Origin: Hyphomicrobiales bacterium
GTDB taxonomy: Bacteria; Pseudomonadota; Alphaproteobacteria; Rhizobiales; Rhizobiaceae
Direction: 5' to 3'
NCBI GenBank assembly: GCA_900472785.1
Contig: UCJH01000050.1
Coordinates: 1 to 49,852, forward strand
Length of the DNA stretch: 49,852 bases
Position numbers and translations under genes: made by a program
Part shown: positions 8,150 through 16,629 of the stretch, piece by piece
Position numbering within the stretch: position 1 is the first letter of the stretch
Layout: each line of letters opens with the position of its first letter
The notes under the pieces: model-generated
Database searches by the model: none
What the model saw: only the letters and a program-made list of their open reading frames with translations
What the model was told of the DNA's origin: nothing

Positions 8150-10627
8150 ATGACCTTGCTCACCCCAGATCGACGGCTCGTTTTTTATGATCGCGAAGGC
8201 CTGCCGTATCGACCCGTAAGGGATGGTGGAACAGGAAGATCAATCTTCAAAGTAAAGCCAAAGGGCGCCAGCAACCGGGCCGACGAAGCCATTCACACAG
8301 AACTTTGGCTGGAAGTAGCGCGCGCGATGTTGATCGATGGCCTTGCGGCTCGCTGCCAGGCGTTCTCGGGTGGCTCAGTCAACTACCTCGCGTTTGGTGC
8401 TCAAAAACTCGTTCGGTACGAGCTCGATCCAGAGATCGCTCGGGAATTAGGAATTCCGGCGGAGGGCGGCACTAACGAGCAGCCAAGTCATTTCTCACGC
8501 GCTGCCATAGAAGCTGCTTTCGATGCATTCGACGGATTTCGGAACCACGGTGCCCATGCGGAAACCTTCGGCGTTTTTGGTGAGCCGCGAGATTATTGGG
8601 TGCGCTCTACCCGCGACCGCGAGAACCGTCTCTACCCCACAAAGCCCATTGTGGCGTTTCTCTTGGGCACGACCGATATTCACGGTGGCTGGAACCAGCC
8701 AAGCGGCCCGGTTTCACTACTGCATAACAGCGGTTTCATCATTGTCGGAAGTGATGATACGCCCTCTGAAATACCAAACGAAGAACATGTGCTGCGAGGC
8801 GCCGACCGTATTCGGCTTTGTGCGCTGAACTACTTCATCGAGCCGGCACGGGAACAGGGCGCGACTGAGGTTTCCGTTCGAGCTGGCGATCTCGCCGCGA
8901 CCATGGGCCTGCAAGATGCGTTTCCTAATATCTGCCAAGCTCTCGGAGGCGAAAAGTTTCAGCAATTGGCTCAGGTGCCACCACCAATACATACCGAGCC
9001 GAACCCCAGCAGCTCCACCATCTTCACCTACAAGCTCGCATCACAAGCGAAGGCGGCCACCGTGACAGAAGAAAGTACAGCCTCAACGCGTTCAGTAACC
9101 AACTTGATTCTCTATGGGCCACCTGGCACAGGCAAGACCTACCGCACCGCATGGGAGGCCGTTCGGCTTTGTCTTGGGGAACAGGTAGCAGCGGCGCTTC
9201 AGGGGGGCGAGAAGCGTAACGCGCTGATGGTCGAGTATCGACGCTTAGTCAGCGAGGGAAGGATCGAGTTCGTCACCTTCCACCAGTCTATGTCTTACGA
9301 GGAATTTGTCGAAGGCCTTCGGCCAAGCACCGGCGATGAAGCCGGCGAGGGGCCCGAGGATGTTGAAGTCAGCACCGGTTTTCGTTTGAAATCCCACGAC
9401 GGCGTATTCAAGCAAGTCAGCGAGCGCGCACGGCTCGACCAAGTCTCTGAAGGATCCCCGCGCAGGCTTGACCGCTCTGCACGCGTGTTCAAGGTCGCAC
9501 TCGGGAATCGGCAAATTGAGCAGGACCGTTACCGGATTCGATTTGGCCTAGACAACAACCTCATCCATGTGGGCTGGGGCGGTGACATTGACTGGTCGGA
9601 TGAACGTTTCGACGACTTCGATGAAATACAATCTGAATGGAGAGCAAAGAAGGATCCCGACGCGACCGGCCACGATGGAAACATCGTAATCACCTTCTCT
9701 TTCAGGGCGGACATGCAGGTTGGTGATTATGTCGTGGTCTCTGATGGACGTGATCGAATGCAGGCGTTTGGCAGGGTCACTGGTGAATATTTTTACGACC
9801 CCGAGGCATCATTCCATCCGCATCGCCGGCATGTAAATTGGCTTTGGCGAGAAGACGCCGGAGCAGAACGAAGCCGCTTTTACGCCAGAGGTTTCAGACG
9901 TCATTCAGTTTACAAGCTCAATCAGTCACTGGTGGATTGGGACGCCCTGGAAGCAATTGTTTTCGGTGATGAGACACCTCGTGCAAATCAGTCGGCACGG
10001 GATCATGTCTTGATCATCGATGAGATCAACCGAGCAAACATCTCGAAGGTTTTCGGCGAATTGATCACGCTTTTAGAGCCCGACAAGCGGTTGGGTATGC
10101 CGAACGAGATCCGCCTCATGTTGCCATATTCGAAGAAACCCTTCGCGGTTCCAGCGAACCTCCACATCATCGGCACTATGAACACGGCCGACCGGTCCAT
10201 TGCGCTTCTCGATACCGCATTGCGCCGCCGGTTCACGTTTCGTGAGCTGATGCCGAACCCGTTGGTCCTTCCCACAAATACGGGCGGGATTGATCTGCGG
10301 AAGCTCTTGACCACGATCAACGACCGGGTCGAGTTTCTCTTCGACCGGGAGCATCAGATTGGCCACGCCTATTTTACCGGCTGCGCAACACGTGGCGATG
10401 TGGAGGAGGTGATGCGCCACAAAGTAATCCCATTGTTGGCGGAGTATTTCTACGAGGACTGGTCCAAGGTTGCCGCCGTCCTGGGCGACACCGGGCAAGG
10501 CCAGCCGCGGTTTCTGGAAGCACGGCGACTTGCCGCTCCTGCGAGCATTGCCGAAGACGACCTCTCCGGTGAAAAGCTACGTTGGCGCGTTAAAGACTCG
10601 TTCGATTTCTCGGAGTTTGAGGTCTGA
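8150..10627 (+). CDS. mcrB: McrB-type AAA+ GTPase (restriction motor)
   Basis: 825 aa, ATG 8150 after GGAGACCCGTAG. Walker A is GPPGTGKT at 323-330, Walker B LIIDEINRA with D624-E625, and the McrB GTPase signature MNTADRS lies at 677-683, followed by the arginine motif DTALRRRF. McrB hexamers hydrolyse GTP and drive the McrC nuclease on modified DNA. The first 310 residues differ from the E. coli McrB reader; a stretch with YWVRST, YPTKPIVAFLLG and LLHNSGFIIV weakly resembles reader domains of other restriction enzymes. A second, beta-rich domain (about 447-600, FKVALGNRQ to GDYVVVSDG) is inserted inside the AAA+ module between Walker A and B and looks EVE/PUA-like. The gene overlaps mcrC by TGATG. 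Confidence 0.88.
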   Translation: MTLLTPDRRLVFYDREGLPYRPVRDGGTGRSIFKVKPKGASNRADEAIHTELWLEVARAMLIDGLAARCQAFSGGSVNYLAFGAQKLVRYELDPEIARELGIPAEGGTNEQPSHFSRAAIEAAFDAFDGFRNHGAHAETFGVFGEPRDYWVRSTRDRENRLYPTKPIVAFLLGTTDIHGGWNQPSGPVSLLHNSGFIIVGSDDTPSEIPNEEHVLRGADRIRLCALNYFIEPAREQGATEVSVRAGDLAATMGLQDAFPNICQALGGEKFQQLAQVPPPIHTEPNPSSSTIFTYKLASQAKAATVTEESTASTRSVTNLILYGPPGTGKTYRTAWEAVRLCLGEQVAAALQGGEKRNALMVEYRRLVSEGRIEFVTFHQSMSYEEFVEGLRPSTGDEAGEGPEDVEVSTGFRLKSHDGVFKQVSERARLDQVSEGSPRRLDRSARVFKVALGNRQIEQDRYRIRFGLDNNLIHVGWGGDIDWSDERFDDFDEIQSEWRAKKDPDATGHDGNIVITFSFRADMQVGDYVVVSDGRDRMQAFGRVTGEYFYDPEASFHPHRRHVNWLWREDAGAERSRFYARGFRRHSVYKLNQSLVDWDALEAIVFGDETPRANQSARDHVLIIDEINRANISKVFGELITLLEPDKRLGMPNEIRLMLPYSKKPFAVPANLHIIGTMNTADRSIALLDTALRRRFTFRELMPNPLVLPTNTGGIDLRKLLTTINDRVEFLFDREHQIGHAYFTGCATRGDVEEVMRHKVIPLLAEYFYEDWSKVAAVLGDTGQGQPRFLEARRLAAPASIAEDDLSGEKLRWRVKDSFDFSEFEV

Positions 10628-11931
10628 TGTCGTCCTACACTGTGCGGGAGTGGGATACGCTGCCCCATGGCGACGTGGAGGGCTCCATTCCAGCACATCT
10701 TGCTAGCCGGCTGGTTGCCCTGACCAAGACCTCGCCTTTTGCCGGCCGGGGCGGGGGTGGTGTGCTGGAGGATCGGCGGCACGAGCTACGAGCCCGAGGT
10801 GTCGTGGGTGTAATTGCTGCGCAGGGTTGCAGCCTTGAAATCCTCCCAAAGATCGACGTTATGCAAGCAGAAGGGGCGGAGCGGCAGAACGCTGCTATCC
10901 GCAAGCGTCTCGTCCATATGCTCGCGGTCGCCTTGGATCTGAATATCGAAATGGGGCGGATTACAGACCTCGACTGGCAGCGCGAGACCCTTCTTGAGAT
11001 CCTGATCCGGATATTCTGTGACAAGCTGACCGAAGCGATCCGTCGCGGTATGCCTAGGCGTTATCTCAATCATGAGGACGATCTTTCCGCGCTGCGCGGT
11101 ACGCTCGATGTGCCGCGTCAATTTACTCGTCATGCCTTGAACCCCGGACGCCTCGCTTGTCGCTTCGATGACTTATCGCAAGACATCGCGCTCAACCAAA
11201 TTATGAAAGCCGCCGTAGCGCATGTGTCAAGGATGTCACGGAGTCCGGCCAATCAGCAGCGTCTTCGCGAATTGGCCTTTGTTTATGCCGATATCTCAGA
11301 TGTTCCGGTGCCAGCCCTGAAATGGCGAGAGGTCATCATCGACCGGACAAATCGCGCCTGGCAGGATCTGTTCGGCATGGCACAACTGTTCTTGCGTAGT
11401 CGATACCAGACGACTAGCAGTGGCTCGGGACAAGGGAGTGCCCTCCTATTCGAGATGAACGCCCTTTTTGAGGAGTATGTCGGACGATTGGTCATGCGCG
11501 CTCTCGCCGGAACCGAGTTCCGCGTTGCGCTGCAGGGTGGGCGGCTCTTCTGCCTCACCTCTGTCGAGAACGACCGCGCCTTGTTTCAAACCAAGCCCGA
11601 CATCCTGATCTGGCGGGATGGACAGGTAGCCCATGTCATCGACACGAAATGGAAACGGATATCCGCGCGGATTGATGATCCGAAGCTGGGTGTTTCTCAG
11701 GGTGATGTTTACCAGATGATGGCCTACGCTCATCTCTACAAGTCACCTAAGCTGACTCTGCTCTATCCCCATCACGACGGGCTTGGCGCCAATGAGGGTG
11801 TCCAGGCGCAGTTCCGGATCACAGGTCAGGAGACGGTAGTCGAGACCGGCAGCGTCGACGTGGCAAACGGGAAGGATCTTGCGGCGCGCCTGAGAGACAA
11901 GTTCTTTCCAAACGTTTTCGGAGGCAGTTAA
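10627..11931 (+). CDS. mcrC: McrC-type PD-(D/E)XK nuclease subunit
   Basis: 434 aa, start overlapping the mcrB stop. The N-terminal and central parts (RYLNHEDDLSALRGTLDVP, then RLACRFDDLSQDIALNQIMK) match the 5-methylcytosine restriction subunit McrC family. The C-terminal nuclease has the PD-(D/E)XK core, with D325 (TKPDILI) and D339-x-K341 (VIDTKWK), and a downstream QMMAYAHLY helix. McrC binds the McrB hexamer and cuts modified DNA after GTP hydrolysis. All key residues are present, so the system looks functional. It is the last gene before the second att-like repeat of the island. Confidence 0.9.
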   Translation: MSSYTVREWDTLPHGDVEGSIPAHLASRLVALTKTSPFAGRGGGGVLEDRRHELRARGVVGVIAAQGCSLEILPKIDVMQAEGAERQNAAIRKRLVHMLAVALDLNIEMGRITDLDWQRETLLEILIRIFCDKLTEAIRRGMPRRYLNHEDDLSALRGTLDVPRQFTRHALNPGRLACRFDDLSQDIALNQIMKAAVAHVSRMSRSPANQQRLRELAFVYADISDVPVPALKWREVIIDRTNRAWQDLFGMAQLFLRSRYQTTSSGSGQGSALLFEMNALFEEYVGRLVMRALAGTEFRVALQGGRLFCLTSVENDRALFQTKPDILIWRDGQVAHVIDTKWKRISARIDDPKLGVSQGDVYQMMAYAHLYKSPKLTLLYPHHDGLGANEGVQAQFRITGQETVVETGSVDVANGKDLAARLRDKFFPNVFGGS

Positions 11932-12094
11932 ACAGGGTCCCCAGCCGTCAATTTGAGAGCGCAAAGCATCTCTGAGATCTGGGAAACGTCACACTCCAAT
12001 TGACGGGAAATCGAGCCAAGTGGCTGAAAAGATGCCACGATTTATCGTGGGGAACGGCAACTGTATAACGGAGAAAAATACGTGGAAAATGGCG

Positions 12095-12252
12095 TGCCTG
12101 GGCAACCTGGATTCTCACATGATTTCAATAGCTTAGCAGAAAAGCCTTGAAATTCCCTCTGTTTTCCCATCGCGAGCGACCGTGGATGCCATCTTTGTGC
12201 CCTGGCTTTGGGCATCAGTCAACACGGGTCTGAAGCGGAAATAATTTCCGCT
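12095..12252. repeat. Degenerate tRNA-Gln att copy 2 with arm region
   Basis: 12095-12114 (TGCCTGGGCAACCTGGATTC) differs from the tRNA 3' end at two positions. The following 110 bp repeat the block at 5641-5757 in direct orientation, including TGGGCATCA at 12209-12217. The block ends in a perfect palindrome AGCGGAAAT-A-ATTTCCGCT (12234-12252). It marks the joint between units A and B. The rest of 11932-12500 contains no supported gene; short frames at 5742 and 12208 both begin GISQ only because they read the shared repeat. Confidence 0.75.
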
Positions 12253-12500
12253 TTTAGGCTGAAGTTTACGCTCCTGCGGTCATCGCGGGGATGGCCGCTT
12301 CACGCCTTCATTCCTTTCATCCACAATGGCGGTGGCCATTCCCATAACCGGCCTCTCCCTAGCCAGTTCTTGAATTGGAGGCGGCCTGCCGCCGATGGCT
12401 AGCACCCGCATACTGGGTGTCAGTTCTCGAGCCTACAAAGATGTCTAGCGCTCTGGAACAAGCAATAGCGCGTGTAAACCATTTGAGTTAAAACTATTTG

Positions 12501-13985
12501 ATGCAGCTTCGCAACGACTCACTTCTGCTCAGCGCGTCCGACTTGGTCGGGCACCTGAACTGCCGCCATCTGACCGGCTTAGACATCGAAGTCGCGCGCG
12601 GCACACTTCCCAAACCCGGCTTCTGGGACCCGCTGTTGCAGATCCTCTGGGAGCGCGGCGCACGCCACGAACAGGGCTATGTCGAGCACCTGAAGGCGCA
12701 GGGGTTCGACGTCACCGTTATTGACGGCGTCGGGGTTGACGACGACGCTGTCGCGCAGACACGCACGGCGATGATCGAAGGCCACCCCATCATCGTGCAG
12801 GGTGCGTTTCGTCTTAACGCCTGGGTCGGCCGCACCGATATCCTTCGCCGCATCGATACGCCAAGCGATCTCGGCGCATGGTCTTATGAAGTGATCGACA
12901 CCAAGCTCGCCCGCGAGACCAAGGGAGGCACCGTCCTGCAACTCTGCCTTTATGCCGAACTCGTGGACTCGGTGCAGGGCCTGACGCCTGCATATTCCTA
13001 TGTCGTCGCCCCCTGGTCCGACTACGAGCCGCAGATCTTCCGAATGGACGACTTTGCGGCCTATTATAGGCGGGTGCGGTCGGGGCTCGCGCGCGCGATC
13101 GAAGAGCACGACGGGCCGGCGATCTATCCCGACCCTAAGACGCATTGCGATATATGCCGCTGGCAGGATCGTTGCGATCAGCGGCGGCGTGCCGACGATC
13201 ATCTCTCTCTCGTCGCCGGTATCAGCAAAGTCCAGATTGACGAACTCAAGCGCCAGGGTATAGAGACTGCGGCCAACCTTGCGGCCATGCCGTTGCCGCT
13301 TGCTTGGAAGCCCACCCGCGGTGCGGCCTATTCCTATGAGCGCATTCGCGAACAGGCGCGCATCCAGGTCGAAGGCCGCGCTGCAGCCGCCATGCTTCAC
13401 GAATTGCTGCCGGTGATGCCAGGGTTTGGGCTTGCAAGCCTGCCTACCCCGTCCTCCGGGGATATCTTCTTCGACCTCGAAGGCGATCCCTTCGCAGGTG
13501 AAGGCGGGCTCGAATATCTGTTCGGCTATAGCTTCGCCGCCACGGATGGCACCGCCAGCTACACCTGCGACTGGGCTTTTTCCCGCGAGGACGAGAAGGC
13601 GAATTTCGAGCGCTTTATCGACTTCGTCATGGCGCGTCTCGAACAGCACCCCGATCTGCACATTTACCACTTCGCGCCCTACGAGCCGGCGGCATACGAC
13701 GTGACGACCTTCTACGAGGCCTGGAGGCTGACCATCCAGCGTTACGGCATCTATAATCCATACACCGGACGAGGGGCGATCAAGGGTCTGCTGCCTCATG
13801 GTCCACATAACGTGCGGGATGTGCTCGCGACCCATATCCTGAAGCAGACCGGCTCATACGAGCAGGCAAGTTACGCGATCCAGGACACGGCCGACATGGT
13901 GGCCAAGCATTATGGCCGCTTCCTGCCGCAGGACAAGGCAGCACTGGCGGCACGAATTCTCAATCAGGTTTGGGAAGCCGCCTGA
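12501..13985 (+). CDS. Chimera: truncated RecB-like/RNase H-like nuclease fused to integrase C-terminus
   Basis: 494 aa. Residues 1-230 are a RecB-like nuclease: GRTDILRRID, D133-T-K135, then LQLCLYAELV, and a cysteine cluster C216-x2-C219-x5-C225 as in iron-sulfur RecB/Cas4-type nucleases. Residues about 320-399 begin an RNase H-like fold (D325-x-E327 in FFDLEGDPF). This is the layout of TM0106-family proteins, which normally continue for hundreds of residues into an SF1 helicase. Near residue 400 (nt about 13690) the sequence switches to a tyrosine-integrase C-terminus: NPYTGRGAIKGLLPHGPHN, RDVLATHILKQTGSYEQASY and HYGRFLPQDK. The chimera is in frame. ATG 12501 is the start; no clear ribosome site is visible. 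Confidence 0.75.
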   Translation: MQLRNDSLLLSASDLVGHLNCRHLTGLDIEVARGTLPKPGFWDPLLQILWERGARHEQGYVEHLKAQGFDVTVIDGVGVDDDAVAQTRTAMIEGHPIIVQGAFRLNAWVGRTDILRRIDTPSDLGAWSYEVIDTKLARETKGGTVLQLCLYAELVDSVQGLTPAYSYVVAPWSDYEPQIFRMDDFAAYYRRVRSGLARAIEEHDGPAIYPDPKTHCDICRWQDRCDQRRRADDHLSLVAGISKVQIDELKRQGIETAANLAAMPLPLAWKPTRGAAYSYERIREQARIQVEGRAAAAMLHELLPVMPGFGLASLPTPSSGDIFFDLEGDPFAGEGGLEYLFGYSFAATDGTASYTCDWAFSREDEKANFERFIDFVMARLEQHPDLHIYHFAPYEPAAYDVTTFYEAWRLTIQRYGIYNPYTGRGAIKGLLPHGPHNVRDVLATHILKQTGSYEQASYAIQDTADMVAKHYGRFLPQDKAALAARILNQVWEAA

Positions 13986-14001
13986 TCACCTGGCAGACCG
14001 G

Positions 14002-14020
14002 GGCGGAAATCATTTCCGCC
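14002..14020. repeat. Perfect palindrome GCGGAAAT-N-ATTTCCGC
   Basis: GGCGGAAAT-C-ATTTCCGCC, 9-bp arms around one base, 16 bp after the chimera stop and before the end of the converging integrase gene. The same core closes both arm repeats at 5768 (one mismatch) and 12234 (perfect). No T-run follows, so it is more likely a protein-binding site or a family-specific end sequence than a terminator. Confidence 0.6.
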
Positions 14021-14029
14021 TCGGCTTCA

Positions 14030-16114
14030 TCACTTCTTGCCCTCACGTGCCCACGGCGGCGGCTGCTTCTTCTCGATCCATGGGAGAAGATGCAGAGGCT
14101 GCCGTTCGACGCCCGATGTGATGACCGGATAATGTTTAAGGGCGCCGCGCATCAACGGAAGGCCTGCCGGGTTGGTGTATCGCGTGTTGGTTTCGCTACC
14201 TTCGCTGAGCCGTCCGGAGATGTCGTCGATGACTTCAGTCGGCACACCCGCCTGTTTCAACGTATCGGCCATGCCGTGCCGAAGCGCGTGAATTGCCCGA
14301 TCCCACATTTTCTCACCGAGCGCGCCCTGCATGATCGGGACAAAGGTGTCGTAGAACCGATCGCCGGGATCGTTATCCGTCTTGTCAGAAAACAGATCAG
14401 GGAAAAGTGCCTCGTATCCCAACTGCTTGATGGCTTGAACGTAGTCGATGAAGCCCAATCGGACCAACTCCTCCGGCACAGGTAGCAGTCGCTCAGACTG
14501 TACATTCTTCAATCGACGGATGCCGTTCGTACGAAGGATGATGACGTAGCTGTCGCCATCTTTTGCGATGTCGTTGACATGAAGCCCGGCAAACTCTTTC
14601 CGTCGGGGGCCCAGATAGGTGAACAGGATCGGCAAAAAATAAAGCGAATCGTGGAAGACTTGCTTTCCCGGCTGGCGCCTTTTCCCGCGTAGATGCCCAT
14701 GCGAACCAACATAAAGCGGGCTGGAAAAAATCGGAGCGATATCCGCCGGGGATGGCTTGAATTGTTTGCCGCGGACCTCGCCAGCCTTGGGCTTTCTGGG
14801 GCGCAAGCCCTCGAAGGTCCATTCCTCGATTTCGAAACCGTGACCTTTCAGATGTTTCAGGAAATGTTGCAGGTTTCCGAAATGCTTGCGGATCGTTGTG
14901 GAGGCCAGGCCGACATTCGCCTTAGTGCCGGAAACCTCCGCCGCCAGGCGCAGCTTCTCTCCTTCATCACGGAGTTCCGGTGCCGACATGATGCGCATCC
15001 TGCTGCTGCGTCCCCAATTTGTCGGAATGTGGTTGAAGTGCTGACGCAACTGACCAATGTGGAATTGCTCAATCTGCCCGGAATGCTCCACGCCATGCTC
15101 GATGAGCACCGACTTGAACATCCGCACCAGCGCCATTGCATCCCGTGCGGTCGCTGGCTCCCATTCGTCTCCCATGTTGGCGATGAGCTTTTCGCACTCC
15201 TGCTCGAAATCTGAAACGGCGACCACCCGTTGCTCGGCCTCACAAGCTTTCGAGGCGACCTTTTTCATCACCGCCGGGCGCGTGGTCAGATCGAGCTGGG
15301 CGATTTCCGTTTCTTCTGGAATGGCGATCAGAGCCGTCGGCAAGGGTCGCTCATGGAAGGAAGCCGGAGGAGCAGGAACTGAAGCCGCGATGTCGGCCGC
15401 CTGGCTCTTAGGAACAGGCGCAACGGCTCTTCCCACGCCTGTGAACTCGCTTTTACCTTTGTCCACCAGTTCATGACGCTCTTCGATATCGAGAAGAGCC
15501 GCGGCACGACCCTCGAAGATCTTAGACAAGGCGCGCTGACGATTAGCGACGGTGTCGTCGATTTCGAAATTGTAGATCAGTCGTCGGATGCCTTCTTCGA
15601 AGCCAGGGCTGCGAGCGATCGCCAGTTCGCCCCGGTAGTTCGCCCCGATAGCGTCGATATGCGATGCCGGGACGCCGTTGTTCAGGAGGTAGGTAAGGCC
15701 AGCACAGCCGCTCTCCAGCGTCAGCTCAACCCGGCTCCCGAACTTCGCGACTAGCTGGCAGGCCCAACCTGCTTCGAGATCAAGTTTCATCTCGACGACA
15801 TCACCACCGCGCCCGTTGCGGCGGGACATCATGTTGATGTCGTCGAGCCGTTCGAGTTCCTTGTCGCGCTCATGCTCGAACAGTTTCTGGAGCTGCTGTT
15901 TGGACATCGGTTCCTTCGAATGCGTCTTCAATTCGGCCAGTCGCGTGTTGAGCTTGCGGCCAATGATGTGAGCCTTTTTATGGTCGGAACAATGAAGGCT
16001 GAGTGAAAGCCGGCTGCCGGGCTGGCAGCGAGTCAAAGCGGCCGGAACCCGGGGGCGCCAGTAGAAGATGTTTCCACGGCGGATGAGATTCTCGACCTCG
16101 TGGCGCACAGCCAT
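14030..16114 (-). CDS. Tyrosine recombinase (integrase of unit B)
   Basis: 694 aa, long for an integrase. The N-terminal 310 residues begin with GNIFYWRPRVPAALTR, a short arm-binding-like segment found in DUF6538-type integrases, and then a helical region. Residues about 315-440 are the core-binding domain and the catalytic domain follows. Arm motifs: the first Arg in YLGPRRKEFAGL, H609-x-x-R612 (HALRHGMADTL) and the nucleophile Y646 (NTRYTNP). The start ATG 16114 lies just left of three TGGGCATCA repeats and about 160 bp from the 47-bp att copy at 16273, the expected position for an integrase acting at that site. All catalytic residues seem present. Confidence 0.9.
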   Translation of the reverse strand: MAVRHEVENLIRRGNIFYWRPRVPAALTRCQPGSRLSLSLHCSDHKKAHIIGRKLNTRLAELKTHSKEPMSKQQLQKLFEHERDKELERLDDINMMSRRNGRGGDVVEMKLDLEAGWACQLVAKFGSRVELTLESGCAGLTYLLNNGVPASHIDAIGANYRGELAIARSPGFEEGIRRLIYNFEIDDTVANRQRALSKIFEGRAAALLDIEERHELVDKGKSEFTGVGRAVAPVPKSQAADIAASVPAPPASFHERPLPTALIAIPEETEIAQLDLTTRPAVMKKVASKACEAEQRVVAVSDFEQECEKLIANMGDEWEPATARDAMALVRMFKSVLIEHGVEHSGQIEQFHIGQLRQHFNHIPTNWGRSSRMRIMSAPELRDEGEKLRLAAEVSGTKANVGLASTTIRKHFGNLQHFLKHLKGHGFEIEEWTFEGLRPRKPKAGEVRGKQFKPSPADIAPIFSSPLYVGSHGHLRGKRRQPGKQVFHDSLYFLPILFTYLGPRRKEFAGLHVNDIAKDGDSYVIILRTNGIRRLKNVQSERLLPVPEELVRLGFIDYVQAIKQLGYEALFPDLFSDKTDNDPGDRFYDTFVPIMQGALGEKMWDRAIHALRHGMADTLKQAGVPTEVIDDISGRLSEGSETNTRYTNPAGLPLMRGALKHYPVITSGVERQPLHLLPWIEKKQPPPWAREGKK

Positions 16115-16165
16115 GACGAACAGACCCTGTATCGAGCCTGAAGGTTCGACCGCGCCGAATTCGGC

Positions 16166-16200
16166 TGGGCATCACCTTTGGGCATCAGTTCTGGGCATCA
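16166..16200. promoter_or_regulatory. Three TGGGCATCA repeats, likely integrase arm-type sites
   Basis: TGGGCATCA occurs at 16166-16174, 16179-16187 and 16192-16200, exactly 13 bp apart, just upstream of the integrase start (minus strand). One copy lies in each left arm repeat (5743-5751 and 12209-12217). Tandem short repeats next to an integrase and single copies in the opposite arm are what lambda-type arm sites look like; they may also autoregulate the integrase promoter. No binding data exist, so the role is inferred. Confidence 0.6.
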
Positions 16201-16272
16201 GGTCGCCAATGATGCCAAAACGATATCCGGCACGACTGGAAAATCAAGGAATTAAGGGCTTTTAGGGAGAAT

Positions 16273-16319
16273 TGGCTGGGGAACCTGGATTCGAACCAGG
16301 ACTAACGGAGTCAGAGTCC
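16273..16319. repeat. attL-type copy of the tRNA-Gln 3' end (47 bp)
   Basis: These 47 bp are identical to 26965-27011 inside the tRNA-Gln gene, from the CCA end through the anticodon loop. The match breaks on both sides (T versus G before; CCACC versus GTGGG after). Together the two copies bracket unit C (about 10.7 kb) as a complete integrated element. Confidence 0.92.
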
Positions 16320-16374
16320 CCACCTGTTGTTTATAATTGCTGCGCTTTTTCTCCAAACCCGGAGAAAATCGGTC

Positions 16375-16572
16375 GTGACAAATCAGTACGTTACTGAAGA
16401 TTTCCCAATTGAAAACGCTCAGATTTTCGTCGCGGCAGAGTGGCTGAAATCCCATCGTGCGGAAGCAAGCGGCGCCGTCATTCCCTTTCTAAAAGCGAAG
16501 TTTGGGTTGACGACACTCGATGCGATCGAGGCGGCAAAGCTCGCTCATTCCCTCGAATACAGGGGGATTTGA
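16375..16572 (+). CDS. Small hypothetical protein (65 aa), first gene of unit C
   Basis: GTG at 16375 with GGAGAAAA about 10 nt upstream. The frame continues back to an ATG at 16327, but that start overlaps the end of the att copy and lacks a ribosome site. The product (VTNQYVTEDFPIENAQIFVA, then FLKAKFGLTTLDAIEAAKLA) is helical and soluble, and resembles small early proteins of rhizobial prophages only in general character. It precedes the replication gene by 57 bp on the same strand. Function unknown. Confidence 0.55.
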   Translation: MTNQYVTEDFPIENAQIFVAAEWLKSHRAEASGAVIPFLKAKFGLTTLDAIEAAKLAHSLEYRGI

Positions 16573-16629
16573 TGGGATCTCTCGACGCACTTGGCGATGA
16601 CTACCGCGCCGCTCTGCGCAGGATGGGCC

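Noticed and set aside
12579..13835. Long open frame (418 codons) on the minus strand
   Set aside because: It is antisense to the chimeric nuclease, whose motifs (DTK, CxxC, DxE, HYGRF) are all on the plus strand. GC-rich genes commonly leave open antisense frames.
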